DNA of 64,000 nt. Source: Phyllobacterium sp. 628 (GTDB lineage Bacteria > Pseudomonadota > Alphaproteobacteria > Rhizobiales > Rhizobiaceae). The notes under the pieces are model-generated. The model was not told the origin of the DNA. It saw nothing but the letters and a program-made list of their open reading frames with translations, and made no database searches. Position 1 is the first letter of the stretch; each line of letters opens with the position of its first letter. Where the stretch lies: the NCBI RefSeq assembly GCF_014189505.1, contig NZ_CP050301.1, positions 1,309,501 through 1,373,500 on the forward strand, given 5' to 3'. The translations under genes were made by a program, and so were the position numbers. This document shows, piece by piece, positions 1 to 8,703 of this stretch.

Positions 1-408
1 TACCCCGCCAAGCCAGCCAAGAAGCACCTGTGGCCAGAGCTGAAGACGCTCTATCCGCAACAGGATGCAGACAAGATCGATGTGGAAGTCTTGAAGCAGC
101 GCTTCCTCTTCACCATCGCTCTGGAAGCAGCGCGCGTTATGGAAGAAGGCATTGTCACCGATCCGCGTGAAGCAGATGTCGGCTCTATCCTGGCCTTCGG
201 TTTTGCGCCTTATACGGGCGGGACATTGTCTTACATCGATGGCATTGGCGCTGCGAAGTTTGTGGAAATCGCCAAGGCGTTGCAACGCAAATACGGTGCG
301 CAGTTCAAGGCGCCGAAGCTTCTCATCGATATGGCCGAAAAGGGCGACACCTTCTACGAGCGCTTCAATCCCTATCCGGTTGAAGCCAAGAAGAAAAAGG
401 CCGCCTGA
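1..408 (+). CDS. 3-hydroxyacyl-CoA dehydrogenase / enoyl-CoA hydratase (FadJ/FadB type), C-terminal part
   Basis: The open frame enters from the left edge and ends at a TGA at 406-408, so only about the last 135 codons are present. The segment with EAARVMEEGIVTDPREADVG and GFAPYTGGTLSYIDGIG is typical of the second C-terminal 3-hydroxyacyl-CoA dehydrogenase domain of bifunctional fatty-acid beta-oxidation proteins, which hydrate enoyl-CoA and oxidise the 3-hydroxyacyl-CoA with NAD. It ends in a lysine-rich tail (KKKKAA). A strong hairpin terminator follows within 12 bp, so this is the last gene of its transcript. FadJ versus FadB naming cannot be settled without the N-terminus. Confidence 0.85.
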   Translation, partial: YPAKPAKKHLWPELKTLYPQQDADKIDVEVLKQRFLFTIALEAARVMEEGIVTDPREADVGSILAFGFAPYTGGTLSYIDGIGAAKFVEIAKALQRKYGAQFKAPKLLIDMAEKGDTFYERFNPYPVEAKKKKAA

Positions 409-419
409 CGAAACAATAA

Positions 420-446
420 GGGGATCACTTGCTGATCCCCTCATTT
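420..446 (+). terminator. Rho-independent terminator after the beta-oxidation gene
   Basis: An 8-bp perfect stem, GGGGATCA (420-427) with TGATCCCC (433-440), a 5-nt loop, then a short T-containing tail. It sits 12 bp after the stop codon at 408. Confidence 0.7.
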
Positions 447-450
447 GATT

Positions 451-573
451 GTGCGTGGTTCGACAAGCTCACCATGAGGGATGGATGGCTGCAAAGCCAA
501 CCGTCAACGTTGCAGAACCTACCTTCCTGCAATGCATCCAAATTCCTCATGGTGAGTTTGTCGAACCACGTAC
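451..573. repeat. Long imperfect palindrome (REP/RIME-like intergenic element)
   Basis: Two 29-nt arms, at 451-479 and 545-573, are reverse complements with two mismatches. Their core contains GTGGTTCGACAA on the left and TTGTCGAACCAC on the right. The inner part continues to pair loosely (GGATG near 480 with CATCC near 535). The whole 123 bp could form one long hairpin. It lies between a terminator and the next gene and codes for nothing convincing. Similar GTTCGACAAGCTCACCATGAGG-type palindromes are, from memory, dispersed in alphaproteobacterial genomes. No second copy was noticed in this window. Confidence 0.75.
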
Positions 574-682
574 AAATCGCATTGCAATATAAGAAACTTT
601 TCCGCACTTCATCTCGACTTTTCCGCAATTCCCTCATAAAACGAATGTGAAGGTATTTTTTCCTTTTATCCGGAAGAGTCTC

Positions 683-1327
683 ATGTTCTCACATGATCGT
701 ATCTGGGCTGCCATTGATGCGCTCGCAAGCCGCCATTCGCTTTCTGTGTCTGGATTGGCGAAGCGTGCCGGGCTCGATCCAACCACATTCAACAAGTCCA
801 AACGGTATGCTGTTGACGGGCGTGCCCGCTGGCCCTCGACAGAGTCATTGGCAAAGATAATGGAGGCGACCGGCGCCTCTCTGGACGAGTTCATGACACT
901 GGTTGTGGGTGGCAAAAGCGGCAAAACAGGTGACGGCATGATGCGCTCCGTGCCACTGCTCGGGTTTGCCCAGGCGGGTGCGGGCGGCTTTTTCGATGAT
1001 GGTGGTTTCCCGGTCGGGCAAGGCTGGGACGTGGTGGAATTTCCGGTAGGCTCCGGTGATGCTGTTTATGCCTTGGAAGTCTCCGGCGACTCCATGCTGC
1101 CGCTTTACCGCGATGGCGATACGATTATTGTTGCTCCCGGCGCCGCAGTGCGTCGCGGCGACCGTGTTGTGGTTCGCACCAAAGATGGTGAGGTCATGGC
1201 CAAGATTCTTTCCCGTCAAACACCGCGTACCATTGAATTGCAATCCATGAACCCGGAACATGCGAACCGCACATTTGATGCGGTTCATATTGACTGGATC
1301 GCCCGGATCCTGTGGGCCAGCCAATAG
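683..1327 (+). CDS. S24-family (LexA-like) transcriptional regulator with XRE-type N-terminus
   Basis: A 214-aa protein. The N-terminal part (about 1-70, with SVSGLAKRAGLDPTTFNKSK) reads as a helix-turn-helix DNA-binding domain. The C-terminal part is a LexA/CI-type S24 peptidase fold, with the Ser of VSGDSMLP (about S137) and a Lys in VMAKILSR (about K174) placed as the autocleavage dyad. Proteins of this layout repress target genes and may be inactivated by self-cleavage after DNA damage, but no clear Ala-Gly cleavage site is assigned here. An in-frame start at 647 is possible; the ATG at 683 is preferred because GGAAGAG precedes it and the product then begins MFSHDRIW. It is probably co-transcribed with the gene 15 bp downstream. 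Confidence 0.85.
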   Translation: MFSHDRIWAAIDALASRHSLSVSGLAKRAGLDPTTFNKSKRYAVDGRARWPSTESLAKIMEATGASLDEFMTLVVGGKSGKTGDGMMRSVPLLGFAQAGAGGFFDDGGFPVGQGWDVVEFPVGSGDAVYALEVSGDSMLPLYRDGDTIIVAPGAAVRRGDRVVVRTKDGEVMAKILSRQTPRTIELQSMNPEHANRTFDAVHIDWIARILWASQ

Positions 1328-1342
1328 CAGGGAGCCTTTCCC

Positions 1343-2221
1343 ATGCGTCAGATACCGCTCTATATCCTGACCATTCTGGTCGGGCTCTGTCTGGCCTATG
1401 TCTTCATTGCCCCATTCAAAGGCGGGTTGCCGGGGCCGGTAGTCGGGGGACAGGAAGTTACGATTGCACCTGAAAATTTTGAGGTGCCGGATGATACGGA
1501 TGGTACGAATTCAGATGCGGTTCCAGCCCCGGACGAGAAAACAAATCCTGCTCCAGCTTCACCGCAGGCACGGCAAGTTGATCCGGATGGCTTCGTCTTT
1601 TCCAAACAGCCGGCGGCGCCATTGCAACGCATCGAGCCACGCCAGCCCTTAAGCGAAATAGGGCACGCATCGCCGCCCGCACCGCCACCCCCGCCAGTGC
1701 CTGTCGATACCACCGCGCGACCCAAACTGCTTTATCGTCCGGTGGCAACTGCGGCAGGAAGCATCGAAGCTTCGGGCTACCGTGTTTCTCTCGATGGGAT
1801 TGACATCATACCGCCGGAGCAAACATGCGCAGTTGAGAATGGTGCATCGTGGCCATGCGGCATGGCTGCACGCACGGCTTTTCGCAATTGGCTCCGGACG
1901 CGAGCCGTTGAATGCAATGTGCCTGATCAACCGCCTGAAGGTGTCATTTCTACACAGTGCAAGCTTGGCACAATCGATCTGGCCGCATGGCTTGTTGAAA
2001 ATGGCTGGGCCCGCGCCCATGATGGCACGCCCATGGCCGATAGTATGAAAAAAGCCGAAGAGGCGAAACTTGGCATTTTCGGCAGCCCGCCCGCCATGCT
2101 TCCCGCTCTTGGAGATACGCCATCGCTGGATTCTTCCGATAATGTGCCGGATCTCTTTTCAGAGCCTGCTGCACCTCCGGCATCTGTCCCGGACACCGGT
2201 TTTCCGCCCAAACCGCAATAG
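1343..2221 (+). CDS. Membrane-anchored SNase-like (thermonuclease-fold) protein, probably inactive
   Basis: A 292-aa protein. Residues about 5-24 form one hydrophobic segment (LYILTILVGLCLAYVFIAPF), so the rest is expected in the periplasm. Residues about 35-130 are a low-complexity Pro/Ala-rich linker. The C-terminal part, from about 140, resembles a staphylococcal-nuclease fold (YRVSLDGIDIIPPEQ, then WLVENGWARA and KKAEEAKLGIFG). The arginine expected in the RLxGID motif is Ser, and the second catalytic Arg region (usually YGR) is not seen, so hydrolysis is doubtful. It follows the S24 regulator by 15 bp. Function is unknown; similar 'thermonuclease family' proteins are common in Rhizobiales. 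Confidence 0.7.
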   Translation: MRQIPLYILTILVGLCLAYVFIAPFKGGLPGPVVGGQEVTIAPENFEVPDDTDGTNSDAVPAPDEKTNPAPASPQARQVDPDGFVFSKQPAAPLQRIEPRQPLSEIGHASPPAPPPPPVPVDTTARPKLLYRPVATAAGSIEASGYRVSLDGIDIIPPEQTCAVENGASWPCGMAARTAFRNWLRTRAVECNVPDQPPEGVISTQCKLGTIDLAAWLVENGWARAHDGTPMADSMKKAEEAKLGIFGSPPAMLPALGDTPSLDSSDNVPDLFSEPAAPPASVPDTGFPPKPQ

Positions 2222-2231
2222 CGGTCGAGAC

Positions 2232-2615
2232 CTAGCCTTCGTGACAGACAGCCTCGATATTGTGATTGTCGGGATCATGAGCAAAGGCACCGTAATAGCC
2301 CGGATGGTAATGCGGGCGTAAACCCGGCTGGCCATTGTCTTTTCCCCCAGCCGCCAAAGCAGCTTTGTGAAAAGCGTCAACGACTGCCCGGCTATTGACG
2401 CGAAACGCGATGTGGATGGGAGGATTGTTCGGTGTTCCACTGGCGATCCAGAAATCCGCTTTGCCGCCTTCACCGAAACCGGCGACATCGGCACTGCCAG
2501 TCACCGATGCAGGGATTTCCATGATCAACTCATAGCCAATGGCCGCAAGCGCGTCCTTGTAGAATTTCTTGCTTTGCTCAAAATTGCTGACGGTAACGCC
2601 TGTATGGTCGATCAT
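2232..2615 (-). CDS. VOC (glyoxalase/bleomycin-resistance fold) family protein
   Basis: A 127-aa single-domain protein beginning MIDHTGVTVSNFEQSKKFY and ending with the DPDNHNIEAVCH strand. This is the beta-alpha-beta-beta-beta pattern of vicinal-oxygen-chelate enzymes, with His near the start and Glu near the end as likely metal ligands. The substrate cannot be told. It is convergent with the SNase-like gene (10-bp gap) and lies 35 bp downstream of lysK on the same strand, so it may be read from the lysK transcript. Confidence 0.8.
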   Translation of the reverse strand: MIDHTGVTVSNFEQSKKFYKDALAAIGYELIMEIPASVTGSADVAGFGEGGKADFWIASGTPNNPPIHIAFRVNSRAVVDAFHKAALAAGGKDNGQPGLRPHYHPGYYGAFAHDPDNHNIEAVCHEG

Positions 2616-2650
2616 GAATGGCTCCCCCGGTTTTGTATGCTTGTCCTGAC

Positions 2651-4309
2651 TTATGCTAGCTGACCAGCCAGTGCTTTTGCAATGAGCGCGCGTGTTTCGG
2701 CGATGCCATAAAGTGCCACGAATGAACCGAAGCGGGGTCCGCGTTCCTGTCCGATCAGCACTTCATACAGCATCTGGAAGAATGACACCGAAACACCTGG
2801 CCCGCCCTCAGGACTTTTCTTGGTGTGATCCTGATACCGCTCTATGGCGCGCGCAACATCGAGCATAGCGTTTTGGATGACATTGCCATCGGCCTCGGCA
2901 GGCAGGGATGCAAGCTGCGCGTCAATACCCTTCAATGCCTCAAGTTCAACCGCATCGGCTGGACGGAACTTCTTCGTCGGTTTGACGAAATCATTGAAGT
3001 AACGGATCGCGTAGGTGACGAGTTCATGAAGCTTCGGATTGTTTTCTTTTGTCACACCCGGTGCGTAGCGCGAAATGAAGCCCCACAACACGTCGGCATT
3101 TTCAGCATTAGACGCGCTGACAAGGTTGAGCAACATGGCGAAGGGAACCGGCATATCCAGCACTGGCGGGTTGCCGTAATGCTGATGCCAGACCGGATTG
3201 CCAAGCCGTTCCTTCCATTCCTGCCGCTGATAGGCTGAAAGGAATGTGAAATATTCGTCCACAGCCTTCGGAATGACGTCGAAATACAGCTTCTTGGCGG
3301 TCTTCGGCTTCTGGAACATATAGAGCGCGAGGCTCTCCGTTGGCGCATAAGTCAGCAAGTCATCAATCGTCAGGCCATTGCCTTTCGACTTCGAAATTTT
3401 CTGGCCTTTGTCATCAAGGAAAAGCTCATAGTTGAAGCCTTCCGGTGCGCGTCCGCCGATAGCGCGGCAAATCTTGGACGACAGGGTAACGGAGTCGATG
3501 AGATCCTTGCCTGCCATTTCATAATCAACGCCAAGTGCCGTCCAGCGCATAGCCCAATCGGCCTTCCACTGGCACTTGACCTTGCCGCCGGTCACTTCCG
3601 TTTCAATATGTTCGCCGGTATCGGGGTCTTCGTAGGTGATGGTGCCCTTTTGCACGTTACGTGCAATCATCGGAACCTGCAGAACGACACCGGTGTTCTG
3701 GCTGATCGGCAGGAAAGGCGAATAGGTACCGCGGCGCTCTTCTCCCAATGTGGGGAGAATGATGTTCATGACATCGTCATAGGCGGCCAGCATCTTGAGC
3801 AAAGTTTCGTCGAACCGGCCAGACGCATAATATTCGGTCGCTGACGCAAACTCATAATCAAAACCGAAGCGATCCAGAAACGCGCGCAACCGGGCATTGT
3901 TGGCGGCACCAAATGACGGATATTCATTTGAGAATGGATCCGGAATTCGGCTCAGCGGCTTGCCCAGATGGGCGGCCATCATATCGCGGTTCGGTACATT
4001 GTCCGGTACCTTGCGCAGGCCGTCCATGTCGTCGGAGAAGCACAGAACCTTGGTCTTCACCGCATCCTTGGTCAGGACACGGAAAGCATGGCGGACCATT
4101 GAGGTGCGCGCAACTTCGCCGAACGTACCGATATGTGGCAGACCGGAAGGACCATATCCTGTCTCGAACAGGATCGTCTCCGGATATCCGCTCTTCTCAT
4201 AACGTTTGATGATCTTCTGCGCCTCTTCGAACGGCCATGCTTTGGCCTCCGCTGCCGCCGCGATCAGATCGGGGGTCAGTTCGATGTGGGTATCGGGGCG
4301 CGAAGTCAT
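2651..4309 (-). CDS. lysK: Lysine--tRNA ligase, class I (LysK)
   Basis: A 552-aa class I lysyl-tRNA synthetase that charges tRNA-Lys with lysine in the cytoplasm. The HIGH-type motif is HIGT at residues 59-62 ([10 protein letters not shown]) and the KMSKS-type motif is KISKSKGNG near residue 300. Class I LysRS is the usual form in most alphaproteobacteria, replacing the class II LysS. Start: an in-frame ATG 45 bp upstream exists, but the ATG at 4309 has AGGAAA 6 nt before it and gives the [12 protein letters not shown] terminus. No paralog is visible here. Confidence 0.95.
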   Translation of the reverse strand: MTSRPDTHIELTPDLIAAAAEAKAWPFEEAQKIIKRYEKSGYPETILFETGYGPSGLPHIGTFGEVARTSMVRHAFRVLTKDAVKTKVLCFSDDMDGLRKVPDNVPNRDMMAAHLGKPLSRIPDPFSNEYPSFGAANNARLRAFLDRFGFDYEFASATEYYASGRFDETLLKMLAAYDDVMNIILPTLGEERRGTYSPFLPISQNTGVVLQVPMIARNVQKGTITYEDPDTGEHIETEVTGGKVKCQWKADWAMRWTALGVDYEMAGKDLIDSVTLSSKICRAIGGRAPEGFNYELFLDDKGQKISKSKGNGLTIDDLLTYAPTESLALYMFQKPKTAKKLYFDVIPKAVDEYFTFLSAYQRQEWKERLGNPVWHQHYGNPPVLDMPVPFAMLLNLVSASNAENADVLWGFISRYAPGVTKENNPKLHELVTYAIRYFNDFVKPTKKFRPADAVELEALKGIDAQLASLPAEADGNVIQNAMLDVARAIERYQDHTKKSPEGGPGVSVSFFQMLYEVLIGQERGPRFGSFVALYGIAETRALIAKALAGQLA

Positions 4310-4418
4310 TCTCGGTTTCCTGTTTTCCTGGCATGTGGTGGAGCGGGCGGACACTATGGCGGGAGCCTCGCCGCGTCAATCGCTGCAAGGTTTTTCGACC
4401 GTGTCTGGCTGCGGGTTT

Positions 4419-5258
4419 TCAGTAAAAATTGACGGGGAAGTAGCGCAGATAGAGTTCAGCAGTCGTGCCTTTTTCTTCCATGGATTTCAATGCGAAGTTG
4501 AAAGCATCGATCAGGACGGCATTTTTCGTGGTGGTCGCGATCATTAAACCATCGCCCAGAAATTGTGGCGCGATGTAACGACCACCGGCAAAGGCGCAAC
4601 AATTCTGCGCCTCGGGACTGCCAATCCAGAAAGACAGGTCGGACCCATCGCCGAACACCGCGTCGATCTTCTTGTCCCGCAGATCTTTGAGCATCAGTTC
4701 GCGTGTAGGATAGCCGACCCACCGATCGTTGGGAAAATAATCTGTGAAGATAGCCTGATGCACGGAGTCCGCCACCACGCCCACCACCTTCTTGTCCAAC
4801 TTGTCGGCAAGGGGTTCTTCCAGCACAGTCTCTTTCAACGTAACAAAACGCGCAGGCAGGCGCATATAGGGCGCTGTGAATGCAAACTTTTCCCGCAGCG
4901 CCGCTGTTGGTTTCAAGCCGGCAATAATTGCCTCAGCCTCGCCGTTTTCCACGGTCTGTTGCAGCTCGTTCCACGGGCGCGCCTCGATCTGGCAAATCGC
5001 TGTGGCCTTGAGCTCGTTGCAAATGGCACGCACCAGATCGATATTGAAGCCCGAAATACGCCCCGTACTATCGATGAAATTGAATGGCGGGTAGTCAACT
5101 GTTGTAACGAAACGAATACGTTGAACAGCTTGAAGATCAGGTTTTGCCACATGTTCACGTCCGTCCCAGTAGTGAGGGAAATCCGATGCGGCATTGGTTG
5201 GGGATATGCCCGGCAGGACCAGACTTGCAGCGCAAAAAGCGATTGTTCGGATATGCAT
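4419..5258 (-). CDS. Periplasmic amino-acid-type solute-binding protein (SBP family 3)
   Basis: A 279-aa protein with an N-terminal signal peptide (MHIRTIAFCAASLVLPGIS, cleavage likely after TNA). The body has the family 3 hallmarks: FVTTVDYPPFNFID, GFNIDLVRAICNEL, EAIIAGLKPTAALREKFAFT and a C-terminal hinge with GDGLMIATTTKN. Such proteins deliver polar amino acids to an ABC importer. No permease or ATPase gene is adjacent, so it is an orphan binding protein or has another sensing role. Start: the frame extends to 5474, but only the ATG at 5258 produces a proper signal peptide. It is divergent from the glycosyltransferase gene across 360 bp. Confidence 0.85.
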   Translation of the reverse strand: MHIRTIAFCAASLVLPGISPTNAASDFPHYWDGREHVAKPDLQAVQRIRFVTTVDYPPFNFIDSTGRISGFNIDLVRAICNELKATAICQIEARPWNELQQTVENGEAEAIIAGLKPTAALREKFAFTAPYMRLPARFVTLKETVLEEPLADKLDKKVVGVVADSVHQAIFTDYFPNDRWVGYPTRELMLKDLRDKKIDAVFGDGSDLSFWIGSPEAQNCCAFAGGRYIAPQFLGDGLMIATTTKNAVLIDAFNFALKSMEEKGTTAELYLRYFPVNFY

Positions 5259-5618
5259 TCGATCTCGATAAGGCCAGGTGATTTGCCGGAAGTTTAGCAT
5301 GAGCGTTGCAGACATGACAGGTTTCATAGGCCTTGGCCCTGTTGTCCAGTTGAACGAATGATGTGGGGCAAAAATAAAGTATAAATACGACCTTTTGCCT
5401 ATTGTTTCAAAAGCATAACCAGCTTTATGATTTGAAATTGAATATACAGACGCCAATGGTAAGGATACTGCCAAAGCGCGTTTTTAGTAGATTGTACTTT
5501 AATTCATTTTCAATTCTGAATTGTGGATTCACGCGATGACAATTGTGCGTTTTGTACAATCACTTGCCGTTCCAGTGATTGGAACTCGGCCAAATAAACC
5601 CATGAAATATTAAACGGC
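5259..5618. promoter_or_regulatory. Divergent intergenic region with a 7-bp dyad
   Basis: This 360-bp AT-rich gap separates the divergent solute-binding protein and glycosyltransferase genes and must hold both promoters. A perfect inverted repeat, AATCACT (5558-5564) with AGTGATT (5574-5580), separated by 9 bp, lies 39 bp before the GTG at 5619 and could be an operator or a leader hairpin. No gene is convincing in this stretch. Confidence 0.4.
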
Positions 5619-7442
5619 GTGCTACATCGAGAAATCGAAGCTCGGCTGGCAGCGCGCTTTTATGACGCCGGCTTGCCGAAGGCGTTGATCCAGCGGGCCT
5701 TCAAGCAGTCTATCAGCAACAAAACTTCCTTTATCGATGAGCTCTACGCATCTGCATGCGACGATGAAGCAATGATCGGCCGCTGCATTGCGGACGAAGT
5801 CGGGCTGGTTTTTGCGGATATTCCAGATGCTGCGGAGGTGGTTTTATCTGGTGATTTCAGCATTGCAGCTCTGCGGCACACAAGGCACGTCAGGGTGTTG
5901 GCGAGTGACGAGAACGCACTGATTTATGTTGTGCCGACGATCGACGATATCGTTACCCTTAAGGACCGTCTTCCCACCGCAGCAGATATCGCCGCCCGCA
6001 TGCGAATAACCACGCCCTCCAGGCTCTTTGAACTTTTGGCGTCAAGCCATGCAAAAAGGTTGATAGATGGCGCTGTGAGAATGGTCGAAGACAGCAACCA
6101 GATCTATTCCGCAAAGGTCGTGTTAACGGGCAGGCAGGGCGTGCTCGTGGGCATATTGCTCGTATGTTTGCTGCTGACGATATTTGGTAAACAGCAATTG
6201 CTCTGGGAGTCCCTGCACATCCTCTTTTCCGTGTTCTTTTTCGCCTGCGTTTTCATGCGTATCCTGGCGGGAAGACGTGCGCGCGGCCGCCTGACCCGGC
6301 CATTGCCCAATATTTCCGTTGGGGAATTGCCGGTCTACACCGTTATGATCGCGCTTTACAGAGAAGCTGAGATCGTTCCGCAACTGATCGATGCGGTGAC
6401 GCGCCTGAATTGGCCGCAATCAAAACTGCAGGTTCTGTTGCTTTGCGAGAGCGATGACCACCCAACATTGGACGCGCTTAGATGCGAACCGCTGCCGTAC
6501 GGTTTCAGCGTTGTACCAATATCGGGACCTGGCCCCCGCACGAAACCGCGTGCCTTGAATTACGGCCTGCAATTGGCAAGAGGCGATCTGCTCGTTGTTT
6601 ATGATGCTGAAGACCGGCCGCACCCCGATCAGTTGCTGGAAGCTTTTCACTATTTCAGTGCGAACGACGGGAAACTAGGCTGTCTGCAGGCGCCTTTGAT
6701 GATCACAAACCCGCACGAAAGTGTCATCTCTCGGCTGTTTGCCTTTGAATATGCGGCACACTTCCACGGCTTCCTGCCATGGCTTGCGCAGCATCGGCTG
6801 GTGCTTCCCCTCGGCGGCAGCTCAAATCATTTTCGCTATGAGTGTCTGGTAGAAGCTGGTGGATGGGATCCTTACAACGTCACCGAAGATGCTGAGCTTG
6901 GAACCAGACTGGCACGCCATGGGTATCGGACAGACATGATCTCGCTGCCGACGGTCGAAGACGCACCCACGGAAATTGATGTCTGGTTTCGCCAACGCAC
7001 GCGCTGGTTCAAGGGATGGATGCAAACTTGGCTCGTGCAGATGCGGCAACCGGGAATCCTGCTTCGGCAATTCGGCATATGGCGGTTTCTGGTCTACCAC
7101 CTTCTGGCGGCCGGAATGATCATTTCGGCTCTGCTCTACCCTGTTACGCTGGCCTTCCTTGTGACGGCCGCAGTTTATTGGCTGATTGGCAGCAACGTCC
7201 TGATACTGCGCCCGAATATCATTGCTATCGATCTCATCAACATCATTGTCGGGTATTGGTCGTACCATATATTAGGCAGTCGCGCCTTGGCCGGCAGGCC
7301 GATGCATGGTGCCGTGCTGCTCTGGATACCGTTCTATTGGCTCCTGATGTCTTTTGCCGCATGGCGAGCAATCTGGCAGTTAAACAAGGCGCCTTTCCTT
7401 TGGGAAAAGACGCCTCATCGGCCCTCAAAATCCAGGTCGTAA
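5619..7442 (+). CDS. Membrane glycosyltransferase, GT2 family, with GspE/MshE-like N-terminal domain
   Basis: A 607-aa protein. Residues about 1-150 lack membrane segments and resemble the GspE/MshE N-terminal domain found in some rhizobial glycosyltransferases. Two hydrophobic segments follow (about 170-215). The GT2 catalytic domain spans about 225-470: YTVMIALYREAEIVPQLI, the DAEDRP metal-binding motif, TEDAELGTRL and the QRTRW acceptor motif. Further membrane helices lie at about 490-590. This layout fits a processive or transmembrane beta-glycan synthase, but sugar and product are unknown. The GTG at 5619 is the assigned start; no strong ribosome-binding site was seen. No partner genes flank it. 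Confidence 0.8.
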   Translation: MLHREIEARLAARFYDAGLPKALIQRAFKQSISNKTSFIDELYASACDDEAMIGRCIADEVGLVFADIPDAAEVVLSGDFSIAALRHTRHVRVLASDENALIYVVPTIDDIVTLKDRLPTAADIAARMRITTPSRLFELLASSHAKRLIDGAVRMVEDSNQIYSAKVVLTGRQGVLVGILLVCLLLTIFGKQQLLWESLHILFSVFFFACVFMRILAGRRARGRLTRPLPNISVGELPVYTVMIALYREAEIVPQLIDAVTRLNWPQSKLQVLLLCESDDHPTLDALRCEPLPYGFSVVPISGPGPRTKPRALNYGLQLARGDLLVVYDAEDRPHPDQLLEAFHYFSANDGKLGCLQAPLMITNPHESVISRLFAFEYAAHFHGFLPWLAQHRLVLPLGGSSNHFRYECLVEAGGWDPYNVTEDAELGTRLARHGYRTDMISLPTVEDAPTEIDVWFRQRTRWFKGWMQTWLVQMRQPGILLRQFGIWRFLVYHLLAAGMIISALLYPVTLAFLVTAAVYWLIGSNVLILRPNIIAIDLINIIVGYWSYHILGSRALAGRPMHGAVLLWIPFYWLLMSFAAWRAIWQLNKAPFLWEKTPHRPSKSRS

Positions 7443-7698
7443 ACTCACAAATCTAACTGAAATGGCGCCTGAAACGGCAAGAAGACGCGAAGAGAGACGC
7501 GAAGGGCGGGGTCTTTCCCCCGGCTGAGCGGCTCGACACTGCAGCTTGCAGCCGTTTCGGCGTCCGGAGGATATGGTCCATTTGCCCGGCTACAGCGTCG
7601 CAAAGGCTCGAGAATGGATAAACATTCCCATCGCCTTTGCTCCTTGTATCCGAACAAATGGCCGCATACCATTTCAATCAGATTTAGGAGTGTACGAC

Positions 7699-8607
7699 CT
7701 AATCAATAAAACCCGGGCCCGATCCGATAATTAACGCATCTTCATTGCCGATGACATTGAGGTCACGGTCCTTGTATGGCAGGCTCAACAGCACGCGGCG
7801 GATGACAGCGATGCGGGCCCGCCGCTTGTCATTGGACCTTACCACGGTCCATGGTGCGTGGGCCGTATGGGTGCGTGCCATCATATCATCGCGTGCCTTG
7901 GTGTAATCGCTCCATTTTTCCGCTCCCGCAATATCCATGGGCGAGAACTTCCAATTTTTGAGCGGACTGTGACGGCGATCATGAAACCGCTTCAACTGCA
8001 TGGTCTGACCAATATTAAGCCAGAATTTGAAGAAGAAAATGCCATCGGCCACGATCATGCGCTCGAAGCCCGGCGTTTCTTCCAAAAAGGATTCATGCTG
8101 TTCCGGCGTGCAGAATCCCATAACAGGCTCCACCCCACCCCGGTTGTACCAGGAGCGATCGAAGGTAACGAACTCGCCACTGGTCGGAAAGTGGGAGACA
8201 TAGCGCTGGTAATACCACTGGCCGTGCTCTGTCTCGCTGGGTTTGGGCAGGGCAACATTGCGCGCATTGCGGGGGTTCATATATTGCCGCAATGTGAAAA
8301 TGGTGCCTCCCTTGCCTGCAGCATCCCGGCCCTCGAAAACCGATATGACGCGGCCGCCGGTTTCCTGCAGCCAGCTTTGCATTTTTACCAGCTCGATCTG
8401 CAAGCGTTCCAGCGTTTCTGCATATTCATCCTTGTCCATTTTTTCGGTGTAGGGGAAATCACCGGATGCAAGGGCGCCATCATCGATCCAATCTGGTAAT
8501 TTAGGATCGTCAATGTTGAAACTGCGCTTCTTCCCATCAACCTTGAGTTTAAGCGTCGTCTTACCGTTCTCTGAATGATCGGATTTCTTTTTTGAATTCT
8601 TGGCCAA
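7699..8607 (-). CDS. ppk2: Polyphosphate kinase 2
   Basis: A 302-aa PPK2-family enzyme that transfers phosphate between polyphosphate and nucleotides, often generating GTP or ATP from polyP. Walker A is [10 protein letters not shown] (residues 93-102). Walker B lies at [11 protein letters not shown] (D150), and a lid-type segment [15 protein letters not shown] follows. The single-domain length fits class I PPK2. Start: an ATG exists at 8637, but the TTG at 8607 has GGGAG 6 nt upstream and gives MAKNSKKK; either is possible. It is divergent from phoR, so two phosphate-related genes share a 96-bp promoter region. Confidence 0.9.
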   Translation of the reverse strand: MAKNSKKKSDHSENGKTTLKLKVDGKKRSFNIDDPKLPDWIDDGALASGDFPYTEKMDKDEYAETLERLQIELVKMQSWLQETGGRVISVFEGRDAAGKGGTIFTLRQYMNPRNARNVALPKPSETEHGQWYYQRYVSHFPTSGEFVTFDRSWYNRGGVEPVMGFCTPEQHESFLEETPGFERMIVADGIFFFKFWLNIGQTMQLKRFHDRRHSPLKNWKFSPMDIAGAEKWSDYTKARDDMMARTHTAHAPWTVVRSNDKRRARIAVIRRVLLSLPYKDRDLNVIGNEDALIIGSGPGFID

Positions 8608-8703
8608 GACAGTCTCCCTCAATTGACATGAAGCCATGTTATTGGGACAGCGTTATGGCGTCCAGTGTCGATGACAAGCATGGCAGGGCAGGGAGTTGAG
8701 CGC

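Noticed and set aside
7546..7734. 62-codon plus-strand frame between the glycosyltransferase and ppk2
   Set aside because: It overlaps the end of ppk2 and has no family features. The gap has short GAAACGGC/GCCGTTTC symmetry but no convincing terminator.
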